Assembly (NCBI GenBank): GCA_028339355.1
Contig: JAOLBX010000002.1
Span: forward strand, 1 to 32,000
Length of the DNA stretch: 32,000 nt
Direction: 5' to 3'
Origin: Bacteroidia bacterium
Lineage (GTDB): Bacteria; Bacteroidota; Bacteroidia; NS11-12g; UBA9320
Positions 17,444 to 27,524 of the stretch are shown here, piece by piece (position 1 is the first letter of the stretch; each line of letters opens with the position of its first letter). The notes under the pieces were generated by a model, which was not told where the DNA came from, ran no database searches, and worked only from the letters and a program-made list of their open reading frames with translations. A program made the translations under genes and the position numbers.

Positions 17444-17992
17444 TTATTTAGCTGCAGTTTTACCAGCTTTTCTTCTTAATTGCTCACCTTTGAACTTAAT
17501 TCCTTTCCCTTTGTATGGCTCTGGTGGACGTAAACTTCTCAATTTAGCAGCTACTTGACCTACAAGTTGCTTGTCAATGCTTTCAAAAGTTACTAAAGGT
17601 GGTTTACCTTTAACCGCTTCAGCTGTTACCTTTACTTCATCCGGTATTTGCATAAATATAGTATGCGAATAACCCAAATTAAGCTCTAACAATTGACCCG
17701 TTACTGTAGCTCTATAACCTACACCAACTAATTCTTGCTCAGTTTTGAAACCATTTGTAACACCTTCTATCATGTTACCTATCAAAGAACGATATAAACC
17801 GTGTTTTGACTTTTCTTCCTTGCTTTCTCCGTTTCTGCTAACTACCACATTGCCATCTTCGATTTTCACATCAACTAAGTCTATGTTTTGAGTCAGCTCA
17901 CCTTTTGGGCCTTTTGCAGTTACTACACCATTGTCTACTGTTATTTCGACACCTGCTGGTAGTGCTATTGGATTTTTTCCTATACGTGACAT
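17444..17992 (-). CDS. rplF: 50S ribosomal protein L6
   Basis: This 182-residue protein of two similar alpha/beta domains binds 23S rRNA near the factor-binding site. It starts MSRIGKNPIALPAGVEITVD, with TAKGPKGELTQ in the first domain. The conserved C-terminal signature LRSLRPPEPYKGKGIKF is followed by a basic tail ending RKAGKTAAK. It lies 21 bases after rpsH and 15 bases before rplR. Confidence 0.97.
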   Translation of the reverse strand: MSRIGKNPIALPAGVEITVDNGVVTAKGPKGELTQNIDLVDVKIEDGNVVVSRNGESKEEKSKHGLYRSLIGNMIEGVTNGFKTEQELVGVGYRATVTGQLLELNLGYSHTIFMQIPDEVKVTAEAVKGKPPLVTFESIDKQLVGQVAAKLRSLRPPEPYKGKGIKFKGEQLRRKAGKTAAK

Positions 17993-18013
17993 CTTTCTAT
18001 CTTCTTCTCTTAT

Positions 18014-18421
18014 TTATGATACATAGCAAAGTACTTCACCACCAATGTGTTTAGTTCTTGCCTCTTTATCAGTCATTACACCTTTAGATGTAGATACTAT
18101 TGCTATTCCTAAACCATTCAAAACTCTTGGCAATTCTTCTGCATTGCTGTACTGTCTCAATCCTGGCTTACTAACTCTCTTCAACTCTCTTATGGCTGAA
18201 AGTTTAGTTGTTGGGTGATACTTTAACGCTATTTTTATTGTTCCCTGAGGACCAGTAGTGTCATCGAATTTATAATTCAAGATATAACCTTTGTCAAATA
18301 ACACTTCAGTTATCGCCTTTTTAATATTTGAAGCAGGTACATCTACAATTCTATGATTTGCTTTAATACCGTTTCTTACTCTTGTAAGATAATCTGCTAT
18401 TGGATCTGTAATTTTACTCAT
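18014..18421 (-). CDS. rpsH: 30S ribosomal protein S8
   Basis: This 135-residue 16S rRNA-binding protein stabilises the central domain of the small subunit. The N-terminus [20 protein letters not shown] and the C-terminal motif [20 protein letters not shown] followed by GGEVLCYVS are characteristic. In E. coli S8 represses the spc operon by binding mRNA near rplE; I see no matching structure by eye here. Neighbours are rpsN (7 bases upstream) and rplF (21 bases downstream). Confidence 0.97.
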   Translation of the reverse strand: MSKITDPIADYLTRVRNGIKANHRIVDVPASNIKKAITEVLFDKGYILNYKFDDTTGPQGTIKIALKYHPTTKLSAIRELKRVSKPGLRQYSNAEELPRVLNGLGIAIVSTSKGVMTDKEARTKHIGGEVLCYVS

Positions 18422-18428
18422 ATCTATA

Positions 18429-18698
18429 TTACCAACTTGCTTTTGTTACTCCTGGGATAAGGCCTTTTGATGCCATCTCTCTAAAAACGTTTCTTGAGAT
18501 ACCAAAATCTCTCATATAACCTCTTGGTCTTCCTGTAGCTGAGCATCTATTTCTCAATCTTGTAGGTGAAGCATTTCTTGGTAACTTCTGTAAACCTTCG
18601 TAATCTCCAGCTTCTTTGAGTGCAGCTCTTTTAGCAGCATACGTTTTTACCGCATGCTCTCTTTTACGCTGTCTCGCTTTCATTGATTCTTTTGCCAT
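18429..18698 (-). CDS. rpsN: 30S ribosomal protein S14, long zinc-free form
   Basis: This 89-residue head protein starts [20 protein letters not shown]. The C-terminal motif [20 protein letters not shown] is present. It lacks the CxxC...CxxC cluster of short zinc-type S14 proteins and has only one cysteine, so it belongs to the zinc-independent class, like the L36 of this cluster. It lies 6 bases after rplE and 7 bases before rpsH. Confidence 0.97.
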   Translation of the reverse strand: MAKESMKARQRKREHAVKTYAAKRAALKEAGDYEGLQKLPRNASPTRLRNRCSATGRPRGYMRDFGISRNVFREMASKGLIPGVTKASW

Positions 18699-18704
18699 CT
18701 TATC

Positions 18705-19250
18705 TTAATTCTTTGTGAATGGTAATCCTAATTCTGTTAATAAACTGTGGCACTCTACATCAGTTTTTGCAGTTGTTACAAAAGTGACATCCATACCATT
18801 GATCTTCGATACTTTATCTATATCTATCTCAGGGAAAATGATTTGCTCAGTAACACCCATTGAGTAATTACCTCTACCATCAAATCCTTTATCGCTAATT
18901 CCTCTAAAGTCTCTAACACGAGGAAGAGAAACTGCCACGAATCTATCTAGAAACTCATACATTCTATCTCCTCTTAAGGTAACTCTACAGCCAATTGCCA
19001 TTTCTTCTCTAAGCTTAAAGTTAGATATCGCTTTCTTAGAAAAAGTAGGAACTGCTTTTTGACCAGCAATTATTGACATTTCTTCTACAGCTGTATCTAC
19101 TAACTTCTTGTCAGCAACACCAGCACCAATACCTTGGTTCAAACATATTTTTGTAAGCCTAGGAACCTGCATAACATTACTGTAGTTATGCTTCTCTTTA
19201 AGCTTTGCAACCAATTCGGTTTCGAATGTATTTCTTAATCTTGGTTTCAT
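18705..19250 (-). CDS. rplE: 50S ribosomal protein L5
   Basis: This 181-residue 5S rRNA-binding protein forms part of the central protuberance and an intersubunit bridge. Recognisable stretches are [60 protein letters not shown] and the terminus [12 protein letters not shown]. It begins 1 base after rplX and ends 6 bases before rpsN. Length is normal. Confidence 0.98.
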   Translation of the reverse strand: MKPRLRNTFETELVAKLKEKHNYSNVMQVPRLTKICLNQGIGAGVADKKLVDTAVEEMSIIAGQKAVPTFSKKAISNFKLREEMAIGCRVTLRGDRMYEFLDRFVAVSLPRVRDFRGISDKGFDGRGNYSMGVTEQIIFPEIDIDKVSKINGMDVTFVTTAKTDVECHSLLTELGLPFTKN

Positions 19251-19251
19251 C

Positions 19252-19590
19252 TTAATTCTTTATAAAATCACCTGTTTTCTTAGAGTATCTCTGAAGTTTA
19301 CCTTCATCATTTCTTTTTCTACCTATACGAGTAGCCTCTCCATTTACCATTAATTGCAATTTACTTACTCTAATTGGTGCTTCAAGCTTTACAATAGATC
19401 CATTTGGGTTGTCTGCATCAGGCTTTCTGTGCTTCGTTACCATATTTACTCCATCTACAATCGCAGTACCTTCTTTCAAGTTAATTACTTTGATCTCACC
19501 TGTCTTATTCTTATCGTTACCTGATAAAACCTTAACTGTATCGCCTTTACGAACGTGTAATTTTGGTATTTTGTTAAATTTACGATTCAT
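19252..19590 (-). CDS. rplX: 50S ribosomal protein L24
   Basis: This 112-residue assembly-initiator protein of the large subunit lies near the tunnel exit. The KOW motif is seen in [20 protein letters not shown] at about residues 9-28, then [20 protein letters not shown] and the basic stretch [13 protein letters not shown]. It lies 3 bases after rplN and 1 base before rplE. Confidence 0.97.
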   Translation of the reverse strand: MNRKFNKIPKLHVRKGDTVKVLSGNDKNKTGEIKVINLKEGTAIVDGVNMVTKHRKPDADNPNGSIVKLEAPIRVSKLQLMVNGEATRIGRKRNDEGKLQRYSKKTGDFIKN

Positions 19591-19593
19591 ATC

Positions 19594-19962
19594 TTATAAT
19601 ACTTCTGGTGCTAGTGAAACTATTTTCATAAACTTACGATCTCTAAGCTCTCTAGCTACTGGACCAAATATACGTGTCGCTCTAGGCTCATCTGTAGCGG
19701 TAAGTAATACACAAGAGTTATCATCAAATCTTATGTAAGAACCGTCAGGACGTCTAAATTCCTTTCTAGTACGCACTACAACTGCACGAGACACAGTACC
19801 TTTTTTCATATTGCCAGCTGGCATAGCTGCCTTTACAGTGACAATAATTTTGTCACCCACACTAGCATATCTTCTTTTGGTACCCCCAAGTACTCTTATA
19901 CAAAGTACTTCTTTAGCCCCACTGTTATCAGCTACTTTTAATCTTGATTCTTGTTGTATCAT
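19594..19962 (-). CDS. rplN: 50S ribosomal protein L14
   Basis: This 122-residue beta-barrel protein lies at the subunit interface, where it forms bridges and contacts the silencing factor RsfS in other bacteria. The start [20 protein letters not shown] and the stretches [40 protein letters not shown] and [15 protein letters not shown] are strongly conserved. It lies 1 base after rpsQ and 3 bases before rplX. Confidence 0.98.
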   Translation of the reverse strand: MIQQESRLKVADNSGAKEVLCIRVLGGTKRRYASVGDKIIVTVKAAMPAGNMKKGTVSRAVVVRTRKEFRRPDGSYIRFDDNSCVLLTATDEPRATRIFGPVARELRDRKFMKIVSLAPEVL

Positions 19963-19963
19963 C

Positions 19964-20218
19964 TTATTTCGCTCTTTCTATAATTTCTACCAATCTCCAA
20001 CGCTTATCTTTACTCATCGGTCTTGTTTCCATTATACGCACAATATCGTTTTTATTGCATTCATTTTTCTCATCGTGAGCTTTAAATCTCGCGGTAGACT
20101 TAACGAATTTTTTGTATTTTGGATGTTTCATCTTACGTTCGATAGAAACTGTGATGGTTTTTTCCATCTTGTTACTGCGAACTATTCCGATTATCTCTTT
20201 TCTACTATTTCTTTCCAT
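19964..20218 (-). CDS. rpsQ: 30S ribosomal protein S17
   Basis: This 84-residue OB-fold primary binding protein of 16S rRNA starts [20 protein letters not shown]. The segments [20 protein letters not shown] and [20 protein letters not shown] follow, then [19 protein letters not shown] at the end. Family length is standard. It sits 3 bases after rpmC and 1 base before rplN. Confidence 0.97.
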   Translation of the reverse strand: MERNSRKEIIGIVRSNKMEKTITVSIERKMKHPKYKKFVKSTARFKAHDEKNECNKNDIVRIMETRPMSKDKRWRLVEIIERAK

Positions 20219-20221
20219 TTC

Positions 20222-20425
20222 TTATGCCTCTGTTTTATCGTTTCTACGACGGTTTATCTCAGTAAGGTATCTCGCGATAGTCTTTCTTGTTATTCTCAAT
20301 TTATGAGGATTTTCTATCGGAGAAACGGCGTGCGTAAACTTCATTTTTTGAAGTTGAGCTCTCTCATCTTTCAAATTAAGATGAAGTTCTTTCTCAGTCA
20401 AATTTTTAATATCTTGATACTGCAT
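20222..20425 (-). CDS. rpmC: 50S ribosomal protein L29
   Basis: This 67-residue helical hairpin protein lies beside the tunnel exit, where SRP and trigger factor dock in studied ribosomes. The product reads MQYQDIKNLTEKELHLNL at the start, with the core LQKMKFTHAVSPIENPHKLR and the second helix ITRKTIARYLTEINRRRND. It lies 5 bases after rplP and 3 bases before rpsQ. Confidence 0.96.
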   Translation of the reverse strand: MQYQDIKNLTEKELHLNLKDERAQLQKMKFTHAVSPIENPHKLRITRKTIARYLTEINRRRNDKTEA

Positions 20426-20430
20426 ATTAC

Positions 20431-20850
20431 TTAAGCACTATAATCTGGTCTTACTACAAACTTTGTAACTACTGGCAATTTTTGTCCAGCTAGTCTCATT
20501 GCCTCTTTGGCTACTTCTTCACTCACACCATCTACTTCAAAAATGATAGTTCCTGGTCTGATAACGGCTACCCAATACTCTGGAGAACCCTTACCCTTAC
20601 CCATACGTACCTCAGCTGGCTTTTTAGTGATCGGTTTATCTGGAAAAATTCTAATCCAAACCTTTCCCTCTCTTTTCATATAACGATTAAGAGCAATCCT
20701 TGATGCTTCTATTTGTCTAGAAGTGATCCATCCTGGTTCTAAAGATTTCAAACCGAAGTCACCAAATTGTACTCTGTGACCTCTAGCTGCTATACCTTTT
20801 ACTCTGCCTTTCTGACGTTTTCTATATTTAATCCTTTTTGGAGATAACAT
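20431..20850 (-). CDS. rplP: 50S ribosomal protein L16
   Basis: This 139-residue protein supports the A-site tRNA and the peptidyl transferase centre. Conserved parts are [60 protein letters not shown], then [20 protein letters not shown]. The N-terminus matches the usual L16 start. It lies 13 bases after rpsC and 5 bases before rpmC. Confidence 0.98.
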   Translation of the reverse strand: MLSPKRIKYRKRQKGRVKGIAARGHRVQFGDFGLKSLEPGWITSRQIEASRIALNRYMKREGKVWIRIFPDKPITKKPAEVRMGKGKGSPEYWVAVIRPGTIIFEVDGVSEEVAKEAMRLAGQKLPVVTKFVVRPDYSA

Positions 20851-20863
20851 GATTTTGTCTTTC

Positions 20864-21601
20864 TTACTTGTTCATTCTTCTTCTACCACCCTGATGTCCG
20901 CCGTGACCGCGTCCACCCTGTCTATTTTCTCTCTTTTTCGGTTCGCCCATTCCCATATTAATAGAAAGGTCTCTTTTACCAAAAACTTCTTCTTTAAAGA
21001 TCCACACCTTTACGCCTATTTTACCATAAACCGTAAGTGCTTCAGATAATGCATAATCCACATCAGCTCTGAAAGTATGCAATGGAATTCTACCTTCTTT
21101 GAACTGTTGAGTTCTTGCCATCTCTGCTCCGTTTAATCTTCCAGAAACCATTATTTTGATACCCTGTGCTCCCATTCTCATGGTAGAACCGATAGCCATT
21201 TTAATAGCTCTTTTAAAATTAACACGCCCTTCTATCTGCTGTGCGATAGATTGACCTACCAACATAGCATCTAATTCAGGTCTTTTTACTTCAAAGATGT
21301 TAATTTGAACATCTTTTTTAGTAAGTTTTTTAACCTCTTCTTTAAGTTTATCTACTTCAGATCCACCTTTACCAATAACAATACCTGGTCTAGAAGTATG
21401 TACTGTAATGATGATTCTTTTAAGCATACGCTCAATTAAAATCTTTGAAATACCTGCTCTGGGCATTCTAGCATTAAGATACTTACGTATTTTGTTGTCT
21501 TCAGCTAATTTAGCACCAAATTCTTTACCACCATACCAGTTGCTTTCCCAGCCTCTAACGATACCTAACCTAAGGCTAATTGGATTTACTTTTTGTCCCA
21601 T
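20864..21601 (-). CDS. rpsC: 30S ribosomal protein S3
   Basis: This 245-residue protein of the mRNA entry pore starts [20 protein letters not shown] after Met. A type II KH domain is clear from [20 protein letters not shown] at about residues 73-92. The C-terminal domain has [20 protein letters not shown] and [19 protein letters not shown]. The protein ends in a glycine- and arginine-rich tail ([17 protein letters not shown]), a common extension. It lies 6 bases after rplV and 13 bases before rplP. Confidence 0.98.
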   Translation of the reverse strand: MGQKVNPISLRLGIVRGWESNWYGGKEFGAKLAEDNKIRKYLNARMPRAGISKILIERMLKRIIITVHTSRPGIVIGKGGSEVDKLKEEVKKLTKKDVQINIFEVKRPELDAMLVGQSIAQQIEGRVNFKRAIKMAIGSTMRMGAQGIKIMVSGRLNGAEMARTQQFKEGRIPLHTFRADVDYALSEALTVYGKIGVKVWIFKEEVFGKRDLSINMGMGEPKKRENRQGGRGHGGHQGGRRRMNK

Positions 21602-21607
21602 TTTATA

Positions 21608-21988
21608 TTATTCTGACTGTGCTTCTTCCGCTTGTACTTCACTTGCCACTGTATCCACTTTCAAAGTGATGTGGTTTGATCTCTTTCTAATTCTGTGAGC
21701 TCTACCTTGTGGTGCAGGTTGAATTCTCTTAAGCATTCTTCCTGGATCAACAAAAACTTCTTTCACAATAAGTCCGGTCTCTTCATCCACTCGCTCATCG
21801 TTCACTTCTTGCCAGTTAGCGATAGCAGACTTCAAAAGTTTTTCTACTTTCTCGGCATACACTCTTTTTTGACTGAACTTCAAAGTATTAAGAGCAACTT
21901 CTACTCTTTGACCTCTTATCTGGTCTACTACCAATCTCATCTTACGAGGAGACATTGGGCAATTATTTAATTTAGCTACTGCTTCCAT
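21608..21988 (-). CDS. rplV: 50S ribosomal protein L22
   Basis: This 126-residue protein has a long beta hairpin that lines the exit tunnel. I place the start at the ATG at 21988 ([20 protein letters not shown]). An in-frame ATG at 22039 would overlap rpsS by 50 bases and add 17 residues not seen in the family. The tunnel hairpin is [20 protein letters not shown], with no evident change at the usual macrolide-resistance loop. It begins 1 base after the rpsS stop. Confidence 0.96.
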   Translation of the reverse strand: MEAVAKLNNCPMSPRKMRLVVDQIRGQRVEVALNTLKFSQKRVYAEKVEKLLKSAIANWQEVNDERVDEETGLIVKEVFVDPGRMLKRIQPAPQGRAHRIRKRSNHITLKVDTVASEVQAEEAQSE

Positions 21989-21989
21989 T

Positions 21990-22253
21990 TTATTTCTTAG
22001 CTGTATGACCTTTAAACGTTCTAGTAGGTGAGAATTCACCTAATTTATGTCCAACCATATTTTCAGTTACATATACAGGAATAAACTTATTACCATTATG
22101 TACCGCAAATGTATGTCCAATAAAGTCTGGAGTTATAAGTGACGCTCTGCTCCAAGTCTTAATTACAGACTTTTTATCTCCAGAGTTCATAACATCAACT
22201 TTTCTTTGAAGTTTGTAATGAACGAAAGGTCCTTTTTTTAATGATCTAGCCAT
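21990..22253 (-). CDS. rpsS: 30S ribosomal protein S19
   Basis: This 87-residue head protein forms a complex with S13 near the A and P sites. The sequence starts [20 protein letters not shown] and has [20 protein letters not shown] and [20 protein letters not shown], all diagnostic. The end HTAKK is slightly shorter than in E. coli. It lies 3 bases after rplB and 1 base before rplV. Confidence 0.98.
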   Translation of the reverse strand: MARSLKKGPFVHYKLQRKVDVMNSGDKKSVIKTWSRASLITPDFIGHTFAVHNGNKFIPVYVTENMVGHKLGEFSPTRTFKGHTAKK

Positions 22254-22256
22254 ATT

Positions 22257-23078
22257 CTATTTTCTTTTTCTTTCTAAAATTAATCTAGAAGATTTCTTAT
22301 TCTTATCCCTTGTTTTCAAACCTTTAGACTTGGTTCCTTTTCTAGTTCTAGCCTGTCCACCTTTCGAACGACCTTCACCACCACCCTGTGGGTGATCCAC
22401 AGGATTCATCGCTGCTGGACGAGTTCTTGGTCTTCTTCCTAACCATCTGCTTCTACCTGCTTTACCAGATATTTCTAACTGATGATCTCCATTAGAGACC
22501 TCACCAATTACAGCGAGACAAGTAGTTAATATCATTCTGCTCTCACCTGAAGGCAATTTGATAACAGCATACTTACCATCTCTAGCAACAAGCTGTGCAC
22601 TTGTACCAGCACTTCTACATATCTCAGCACCTTTTCCAGGCTTCATCTCTATGTTGTGTATCGTGGTACCCAATGGTATCTCACCTAGTGGCAATGCATT
22701 TCCTAAATCAGGAGCAGATCCTGGTCCGTTTGAAAGTTTCTGACCAACTTTGATTCCTTTCGGAGCTACTATATATTTTTTCTCGCCATCTGCATATTGC
22801 ACCAGCGATATAAAAGCTGTTCTATTTGGATCATATTCAATAGTAAGTACCTCACAACTCTCAAATCTATTTCTTTTGAAATCTATGATACGGTATCTTC
22901 TCTTGTGACCTCCACCACGGTTTCTCATGGTCATTTTACCTGTATCGTTTCTACCACCAGTTCTTTTGATTGGTGCTAATAGACTCTTCTCTGGTCTACT
23001 TGCAGTCAATGCTTCAAAAGTTACTGCTAACTTAAAACGCTGACCCGGTGTAACTGGTTTTATTCTCTTTATACCCAT
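22257..23078 (-). CDS. rplB: 50S ribosomal protein L2
   Basis: This 273-residue protein is needed for peptidyl transferase assembly and subunit association. It starts [19 protein letters not shown]. The OB-fold part contains [18 protein letters not shown]. The C-terminal catalytic-centre loop [20 protein letters not shown] keeps the conserved histidine near position 229 of the E. coli protein, and the lysine-rich tail ends LILERKRK. It lies 7 bases after rplW and 3 bases before rpsS. Confidence 0.98.
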   Translation of the reverse strand: MGIKRIKPVTPGQRFKLAVTFEALTASRPEKSLLAPIKRTGGRNDTGKMTMRNRGGGHKRRYRIIDFKRNRFESCEVLTIEYDPNRTAFISLVQYADGEKKYIVAPKGIKVGQKLSNGPGSAPDLGNALPLGEIPLGTTIHNIEMKPGKGAEICRSAGTSAQLVARDGKYAVIKLPSGESRMILTTCLAVIGEVSNGDHQLEISGKAGRSRWLGRRPRTRPAAMNPVDHPQGGGEGRSKGGQARTRKGTKSKGLKTRDKNKKSSRLILERKRK

Positions 23079-23085
23079 ATCTCAG

Positions 23086-23376
23086 TTATATATTTTCGTA
23101 AAAATCGATAGACTGTCCTTCCTTTAAACTAACGATAGCTTTCTTATAGTTAGAAGACTTTCCGTTAGATACACCAGACTTAGTAAATCTTGATTTTCTT
23201 TTTCCCGCCACTATTAAGGTTCTGATTTTCATAACCTCAACATTGTACATTTTTTCTATTTCCGCTTTAATCTCCGGTTTAGTAGCTGTAAGTGCAGCTC
23301 TGAAACCATATTGTCCTTTGTTTTCACTCAACAAAGACATTTTTTCGGTTATTAGTGGTTTTACTAGTACAGCCAT
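23086..23376 (-). CDS. rplW: 50S ribosomal protein L23
   Basis: This 96-residue tunnel-exit protein is the docking site for trigger factor and SRP in studied bacteria. It starts MAVLVKPLITEKMSLLSENK and contains KPEIKAEIEKMYNVEVMKIR, with the basic loop AGKRKSRFTKSG and a terminus ending SIDFYENI. It begins 1 base after rplD and ends 7 bases before rplB. Confidence 0.97.
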   Translation of the reverse strand: MAVLVKPLITEKMSLLSENKGQYGFRAALTATKPEIKAEIEKMYNVEVMKIRTLIVAGKRKSRFTKSGVSNGKSSNYKKAIVSLKEGQSIDFYENI

Positions 23377-23377
23377 C

Positions 23378-24004
23378 TTAATTTAATGTCTCTTTTAATT
23401 GTTCAATAGAACCCTCTACAAGAATAATACTGTTAGCGTGTAGTATACTGTAAGTATTTACATCGCTAGCTTTCATCACTACCGCATTTGGAATATTTCT
23501 TGATGAAAGATAAACGTTGTTATTGTAATCAGGAACTAATAACAAAGTTTTCTTATCACTCATTTTAAGGTTTGATAATACTTCTAAGTAATTTTTCGTC
23601 TTAGGAGAATCCATAGAAATTTCATCTAATACTACAACCTCTTTATCTTTAGCTTTGTAAGAAAGTGCAGACACACGAGCTATTTGCTTCAGCTTTTTGT
23701 TCAACTTAAAACTATAGTCTCTTGGTCTAGGACCGTGCATTCTACCTCCACCTACAAAAACACCAGATTTGATACTACCAGCTCTCGCTGTACCTGTACC
23801 TTTCTGCTTTTTTATCTTTCTAGTAGATCCTTTCACATCACCTTTTTCAGTAGATGAGTGCGTACCACTTCTTTTATTAGCTAAATGTTGCTTTACATCC
23901 AAATAGATAGCGTGGTCGTTAGGCTCCACACCAAATATTTCTTTAGGTAAAGTAACCTCTTTGCCAGTAGTGGCTCCAGACGTATTTATAACCTTTACTT
24001 TCAT
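23378..24004 (-). CDS. rplD: 50S ribosomal protein L4
   Basis: This 208-residue protein has a long loop that forms the tunnel constriction. The loop is visible in KKQKGTGTARAGSIKSGVFV at about residues 67-86, followed by GGGRMHGPRPRDYSFKLNKK. The macrolide-contact residues look wild type. The C-terminal part ends IEQLKETLN. In E. coli L4 represses the S10 operon; no comparable leader structure is evident here, since rpsJ follows fusA after only 5 bases. It lies 1 base after rplC and 1 base before rplW. Confidence 0.97.
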   Translation of the reverse strand: MKVKVINTSGATTGKEVTLPKEIFGVEPNDHAIYLDVKQHLANKRSGTHSSTEKGDVKGSTRKIKKQKGTGTARAGSIKSGVFVGGGRMHGPRPRDYSFKLNKKLKQIARVSALSYKAKDKEVVVLDEISMDSPKTKNYLEVLSNLKMSDKKTLLLVPDYNNNVYLSSRNIPNAVVMKASDVNTYSILHANSIILVEGSIEQLKETLN

Positions 24005-24005
24005 T

Positions 24006-24623
24006 TTACTTCTCTATTACTACGTATGATCCTTTGTGACCTGGAATTGATCCACTTATCACAACCATATTATTATCAGCATCTACCTTTAAAATTCTAA
24101 GGTTTTGCATTTTCACTCTTGTGTTTCCCATTTGTCCTCCCATTCTGGTACCTTTAAATACACGAGATGGAGTAGAACCAGCACCCAAAGAACCTGGAGC
24201 TCTCAATCTGTTATGCTGACCGTGAGTAGCCTCACCCACACCACTAAAACCGTGACGTTTCACAACACCTTGAAAACCTTTACCTTTAGTCGTACCTACA
24301 ACGTCTACAAACTCTCCTTCACTGAATACTTCAACTCCAAAAGAATCTCCAAGACCTGCATCACCATCAAAATCCCTTATTTCTAAAGCAACTCTTTTTG
24401 GAGTAGTCTTAGCTTTAGCATAATGACCCATTTCTGGCTTGTTAGAACTTTTTTCTTTTTTCTCTACAGATGCAATCTGAATAGAATTATATCCGTCCGT
24501 TCCTTCAGATTTTATCTGAGTAACAACGTTTGGCTCACAAGACACCACAGTACAAGCTTCTTTTTTACCTGCTTCGGTAAAAATAGCAGTCATACCTACT
24601 TTTTTTCCTATAACGCTTATCAT
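24006..24623 (-). CDS. rplC: 50S ribosomal protein L3
   Basis: This 205-residue early-assembly protein reaches towards the peptidyl transferase centre. It starts MISVIGKKVGMTAIFTEAGK. The centre-facing loop includes RAPGSLGAGSTPSRVFKGTR and MGGQMGNTRVKMQNLRIL, where the glutamine is the site methylated in E. coli. The AAGGA before its start is the only near Shine-Dalgarno match I noticed besides the one before rpsM, and it coincides with the end of rpsJ. The gap to rpsJ is 5 bases. Confidence 0.98.
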   Translation of the reverse strand: MISVIGKKVGMTAIFTEAGKKEACTVVSCEPNVVTQIKSEGTDGYNSIQIASVEKKEKSSNKPEMGHYAKAKTTPKRVALEIRDFDGDAGLGDSFGVEVFSEGEFVDVVGTTKGKGFQGVVKRHGFSGVGEATHGQHNRLRAPGSLGAGSTPSRVFKGTRMGGQMGNTRVKMQNLRILKVDADNNMVVISGSIPGHKGSYVVIEK

Positions 24624-24628
24624 TATCC

Positions 24629-24937
24629 TTAAACTTTAATTTCTACGTCAACACCACTTGGTAACTCCAGTTTCATAAGTGCATCAACTGTTTTGGCACT
24701 TGAACTGTAGATATCCATTAATCTCTTATAAGAACATAATTTAAATTGTTCTCTAGCTTTCTTATTTACGTGAGGAGACTTCAATACTGTGAAAATCTTC
24801 TTTTGAGTAGGTAATGGAATAGGACCACTAACTATAGCTCCAGTTGCTTTCACAGATTTTACTATCTTCTCAGCAGACTTGTCAATCAAATTATGATCGT
24901 AAGACTTAAGCTTTATTCTTATTTTTTGATTAATCAT
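24629..24937 (-). CDS. rpsJ: 30S ribosomal protein S10
   Basis: This 102-residue head protein partners NusB in antitermination in other bacteria. It starts [20 protein letters not shown] and has [40 protein letters not shown] and the terminus [11 protein letters not shown]. It follows fusA after 5 bases. In many bacteria tuf lies between these two genes, but here it does not, so the str and S10 blocks are joined directly. Confidence 0.98.
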   Translation of the reverse strand: MINQKIRIKLKSYDHNLIDKSAEKIVKSVKATGAIVSGPIPLPTQKKIFTVLKSPHVNKKAREQFKLCSYKRLMDIYSSSAKTVDALMKLELPSGVDVEIKV

Positions 24938-24942
24938 TTATT

Positions 24943-27048
24943 TTATGCTTTTGCTGTTCCGTTTGCTTTTGCAATAATATCAGTTGCCATGTTATTTGGA
25001 ACTATATCGTAATTATTAAACTCCATAGTAGAAGTAGCTCTACCTGATGTAATTGTTCTAAGATCTGTAACATATCCGAACATCATAGACAATGGTACAA
25101 GTGCTTTCACTACTTGTGCTCCACCTTTCTCAGACATTCCTTGCATTTGACCCCTTCTTCTATTCAAATCACCAATCACGTCACCCATATTTTCTTCTGG
25201 TGTGATTACTTCTAATTTCATTATTGGCTCCAATATAACTGCTCCGGCAAGCTTAGATGCTTCTCTAAACGCCAACTTAGCAGCTAACTCAAAAGACAAT
25301 GAATCTGAATCCACTGCGTGGAAAGAACCATCAAATAGAGTCACCTTTAGGTTCTGCACCTCATACCCAGCTAAAGCTCCATTTTTCATAGCCTCTTTAA
25401 ACCCTTTCTCTACAGAAGGAATAAATTCTCTTGGTATCGCACCACCAGTAATTTTACTGACAAACTCTAAACCTTCTTTACCTTCATCTCCTGGCTCTAT
25501 GATAACCTGAATATCAGCAAATTTACCTTTACCACCAGATTGTTTCTTGAACGTTTCTCTGTGAGTAACAGACTTAGTTATTGTTTCCTTATAATTAACT
25601 TGAGGAGCACCTTGATTCACTTCAACGTTAAATTCACGTTTAAGGCGATCTACAATTATCTCTAAGTGAAGCTCTCCCATACCTGAAACTACTGTTTGTC
25701 CAGATTCTTCATCTGTTTTTACAACAAATGTTGGATCCTCTTCAGCTAATTTAGCAAGCCCCATTCCAAGTTTATCCATATCTGCTTGAGTTTTAGGCTC
25801 AATTGCAACACCGATAACTGGATCTGGAAAGTCCATTGATTCTAACACAATAGGTGCATTCTCAGCACATAAAGTATCTCCTGTTCTAATATCTTTAAAC
25901 CCAATAAGTGCAGCTATATCTCCAGCTTGCAATTGTGGAATTTGATTTTGTTTGTTAGCGTGCATCTGGAAAATCCTAGAAATACGCTCTTTTTTCATTG
26001 TTCGTGTATTATATACATATGAACCTGCTTCCAACAAACCACTATACGCTCTTGTAAAACAAAGTCTACCAACAAAAGGGTCAGTAGCTATTTTAAATGC
26101 TAAAGAAGCAAATGGCTCATCGATACTTGGCTTTCTAAACGTAGGCTCATCTGTTTTAGGATTGATCCCTTCAATAGCTTCAACGTCCATTGGTGACGGG
26201 AGTATCTCCATAACCATATCAAGCATAGCTTGAACACCTTTATTCTTAAATGCAGAACCACACATCATAGGCACAACTTTACCTGAAATTGTAGCAGATC
26301 TTAGTGCATCTAATATTTCTCTTTCTGTAAGAGATTCAGAATCTTCAAAATATTTGTCCATTAGTGACTCATCAAACTCAGCTACTGCCTCAAGAAGTTC
26401 TTCTCTTAGTTGTCTAGCTTCATCTATGATGTCGGCAGGAATTTCGATCTCTTGGAATGTCATTCCTTGATCTTCTTCATTCCATGTAATTCCTCTAAAG
26501 TTGATTAAATCTACAACTCCTCTAAAATTATCCTCAGCACCAATATTCAATTGTAAAGGCAATGCATGACTACCTAACATTTCTTTAACTTGCTTACACA
26601 CGTTAATAAAATCTGCACCTTGACGGTCCATTTTATTTACAAAGCCTATTCTTGGTACATTATAATTATTTGCTAGTCTCCAGTTAGTCTCTGACTGAGG
26701 CTCTACACCATCTACAGCACTAAATAAGAAAACCAAACCATCAAGCACACGAAGTGATCTATTTACCTCTACAGTAAAATCAACGTGACCCGGTGTGTCA
26801 ATAATGTTAACGTGATAATCTTGTTGTCTATACTTCCAGGTAAGCGTAGTAGCAGCCGAAGTAATAGTAATACCTCTTTCCTGCTCTTGTGCCATCCAGT
26901 CCATAGTAGCAGCACCATCATGCACCTCTCCTATTTTGTGACTTACACCACCATAATATAGTATACGCTCAGTAGTCGTAGTTTTACCTGCGTCAATGTG
27001 AGCAGCTATGCCTATATTTCTTGTATATTCTAAATCTCTTTTTGCCAT
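24943..27048 (-). CDS. fusA: Translation elongation factor G
   Basis: This 701-residue GTPase drives ribosomal translocation and, with RRF, recycling. The GTP-binding motifs are AHIDAGKTT at residues 16-24 (G1), RGITITSAA near 58-66 (G2, switch I), DTPGHVDF at 84-91 (G3) and NKMD at 138-141 (G4). The remaining domains include GEQ-type region [20 protein letters not shown] of domain III and [20 protein letters not shown] of domain V. Length is normal for bacterial EF-G. It lies between rpsG and rpsJ with gaps of 5 bases each. I see no obvious resistance-type change, though fusidic acid sites were not checked exhaustively. Confidence 0.98.
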   Translation of the reverse strand: MAKRDLEYTRNIGIAAHIDAGKTTTTERILYYGGVSHKIGEVHDGAATMDWMAQEQERGITITSAATTLTWKYRQQDYHVNIIDTPGHVDFTVEVNRSLRVLDGLVFLFSAVDGVEPQSETNWRLANNYNVPRIGFVNKMDRQGADFINVCKQVKEMLGSHALPLQLNIGAEDNFRGVVDLINFRGITWNEEDQGMTFQEIEIPADIIDEARQLREELLEAVAEFDESLMDKYFEDSESLTEREILDALRSATISGKVVPMMCGSAFKNKGVQAMLDMVMEILPSPMDVEAIEGINPKTDEPTFRKPSIDEPFASLAFKIATDPFVGRLCFTRAYSGLLEAGSYVYNTRTMKKERISRIFQMHANKQNQIPQLQAGDIAALIGFKDIRTGDTLCAENAPIVLESMDFPDPVIGVAIEPKTQADMDKLGMGLAKLAEEDPTFVVKTDEESGQTVVSGMGELHLEIIVDRLKREFNVEVNQGAPQVNYKETITKSVTHRETFKKQSGGKGKFADIQVIIEPGDEGKEGLEFVSKITGGAIPREFIPSVEKGFKEAMKNGALAGYEVQNLKVTLFDGSFHAVDSDSLSFELAAKLAFREASKLAGAVILEPIMKLEVITPEENMGDVIGDLNRRRGQMQGMSEKGGAQVVKALVPLSMMFGYVTDLRTITSGRATSTMEFNNYDIVPNNMATDIIAKANGTAKA

Positions 27049-27053
27049 CTTAA

Positions 27054-27524
27054 TTATACTCTAAAGTGAGAGAATGCTTTATTAGCATCTGCCATTTTGT
27101 GTGTATCTTCTTTTTTCTTAACAGCAGCTCCTTCTCCTTTAGAGGCAGCTAAAATTTCTCCAGCTAACTTGTTAGCCATTGACTTCTCATTTCTTTTTCG
27201 AGAATAATTTATCATCCATTTAATACCAAATGAAACCTTAAGATCTGGCTTAACTTCCATTGGTATTTGATAAGTTGCTCCACCTACTCTACGGCTCTTA
27301 ACCATTACAGAAGGCATAACATTATTTAATGCTTTTTTCCAAGTCTCGATTCCTGCTTCCTCTTCTACTTTATTATCTACTATGTCAATAGCTTCATAAA
27401 ATATTTTTCTTGCCGTCTCTTTCTTGCCTTGAAGCATCATATTATTGATAAACTTCGTAACTAAGACGTCGTTAAATCTTGGATCTGGAACGATCTCGCG
27501 TTTTTTCGCTTTTGACTTTCTCAT
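27054..27524 (-). CDS. rpsG: 30S ribosomal protein S7
   Basis: This 156-residue protein organises the head of the small subunit and touches the E site. It starts [20 protein letters not shown]. Core stretches are [40 protein letters not shown] and [20 protein letters not shown], and the end is [10 protein letters not shown]. Its ATG overlaps the rpsL stop by one base (TAATG), a sign of coupled translation. Confidence 0.98.
   Translation of the reverse strand: MRKSKAKKREIVPDPRFNDVLVTKFINNMMLQGKKETARKIFYEAIDIVDNKVEEEAGIETWKKALNNVMPSVMVKSRRVGGATYQIPMEVKPDLKVSFGIKWMINYSRKRNEKSMANKLAGEILAASKGEGAAVKKKEDTHKMADANKAFSHFRV

Noticed and set aside
19811-20434. A 207-residue plus-strand frame across rplN, rpsQ and rpmC
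   Set aside because: It is antisense to three certain ribosomal genes and has a low-complexity Phe/Ser/Ile-rich translation typical of a shadow frame.
21989-22039. Upstream ATG for rplV overlapping rpsS
   Set aside because: It adds 17 residues absent from L22 proteins and overlaps rpsS by 50 bases. The ATG at 21988 has the normal 1-base spacing.
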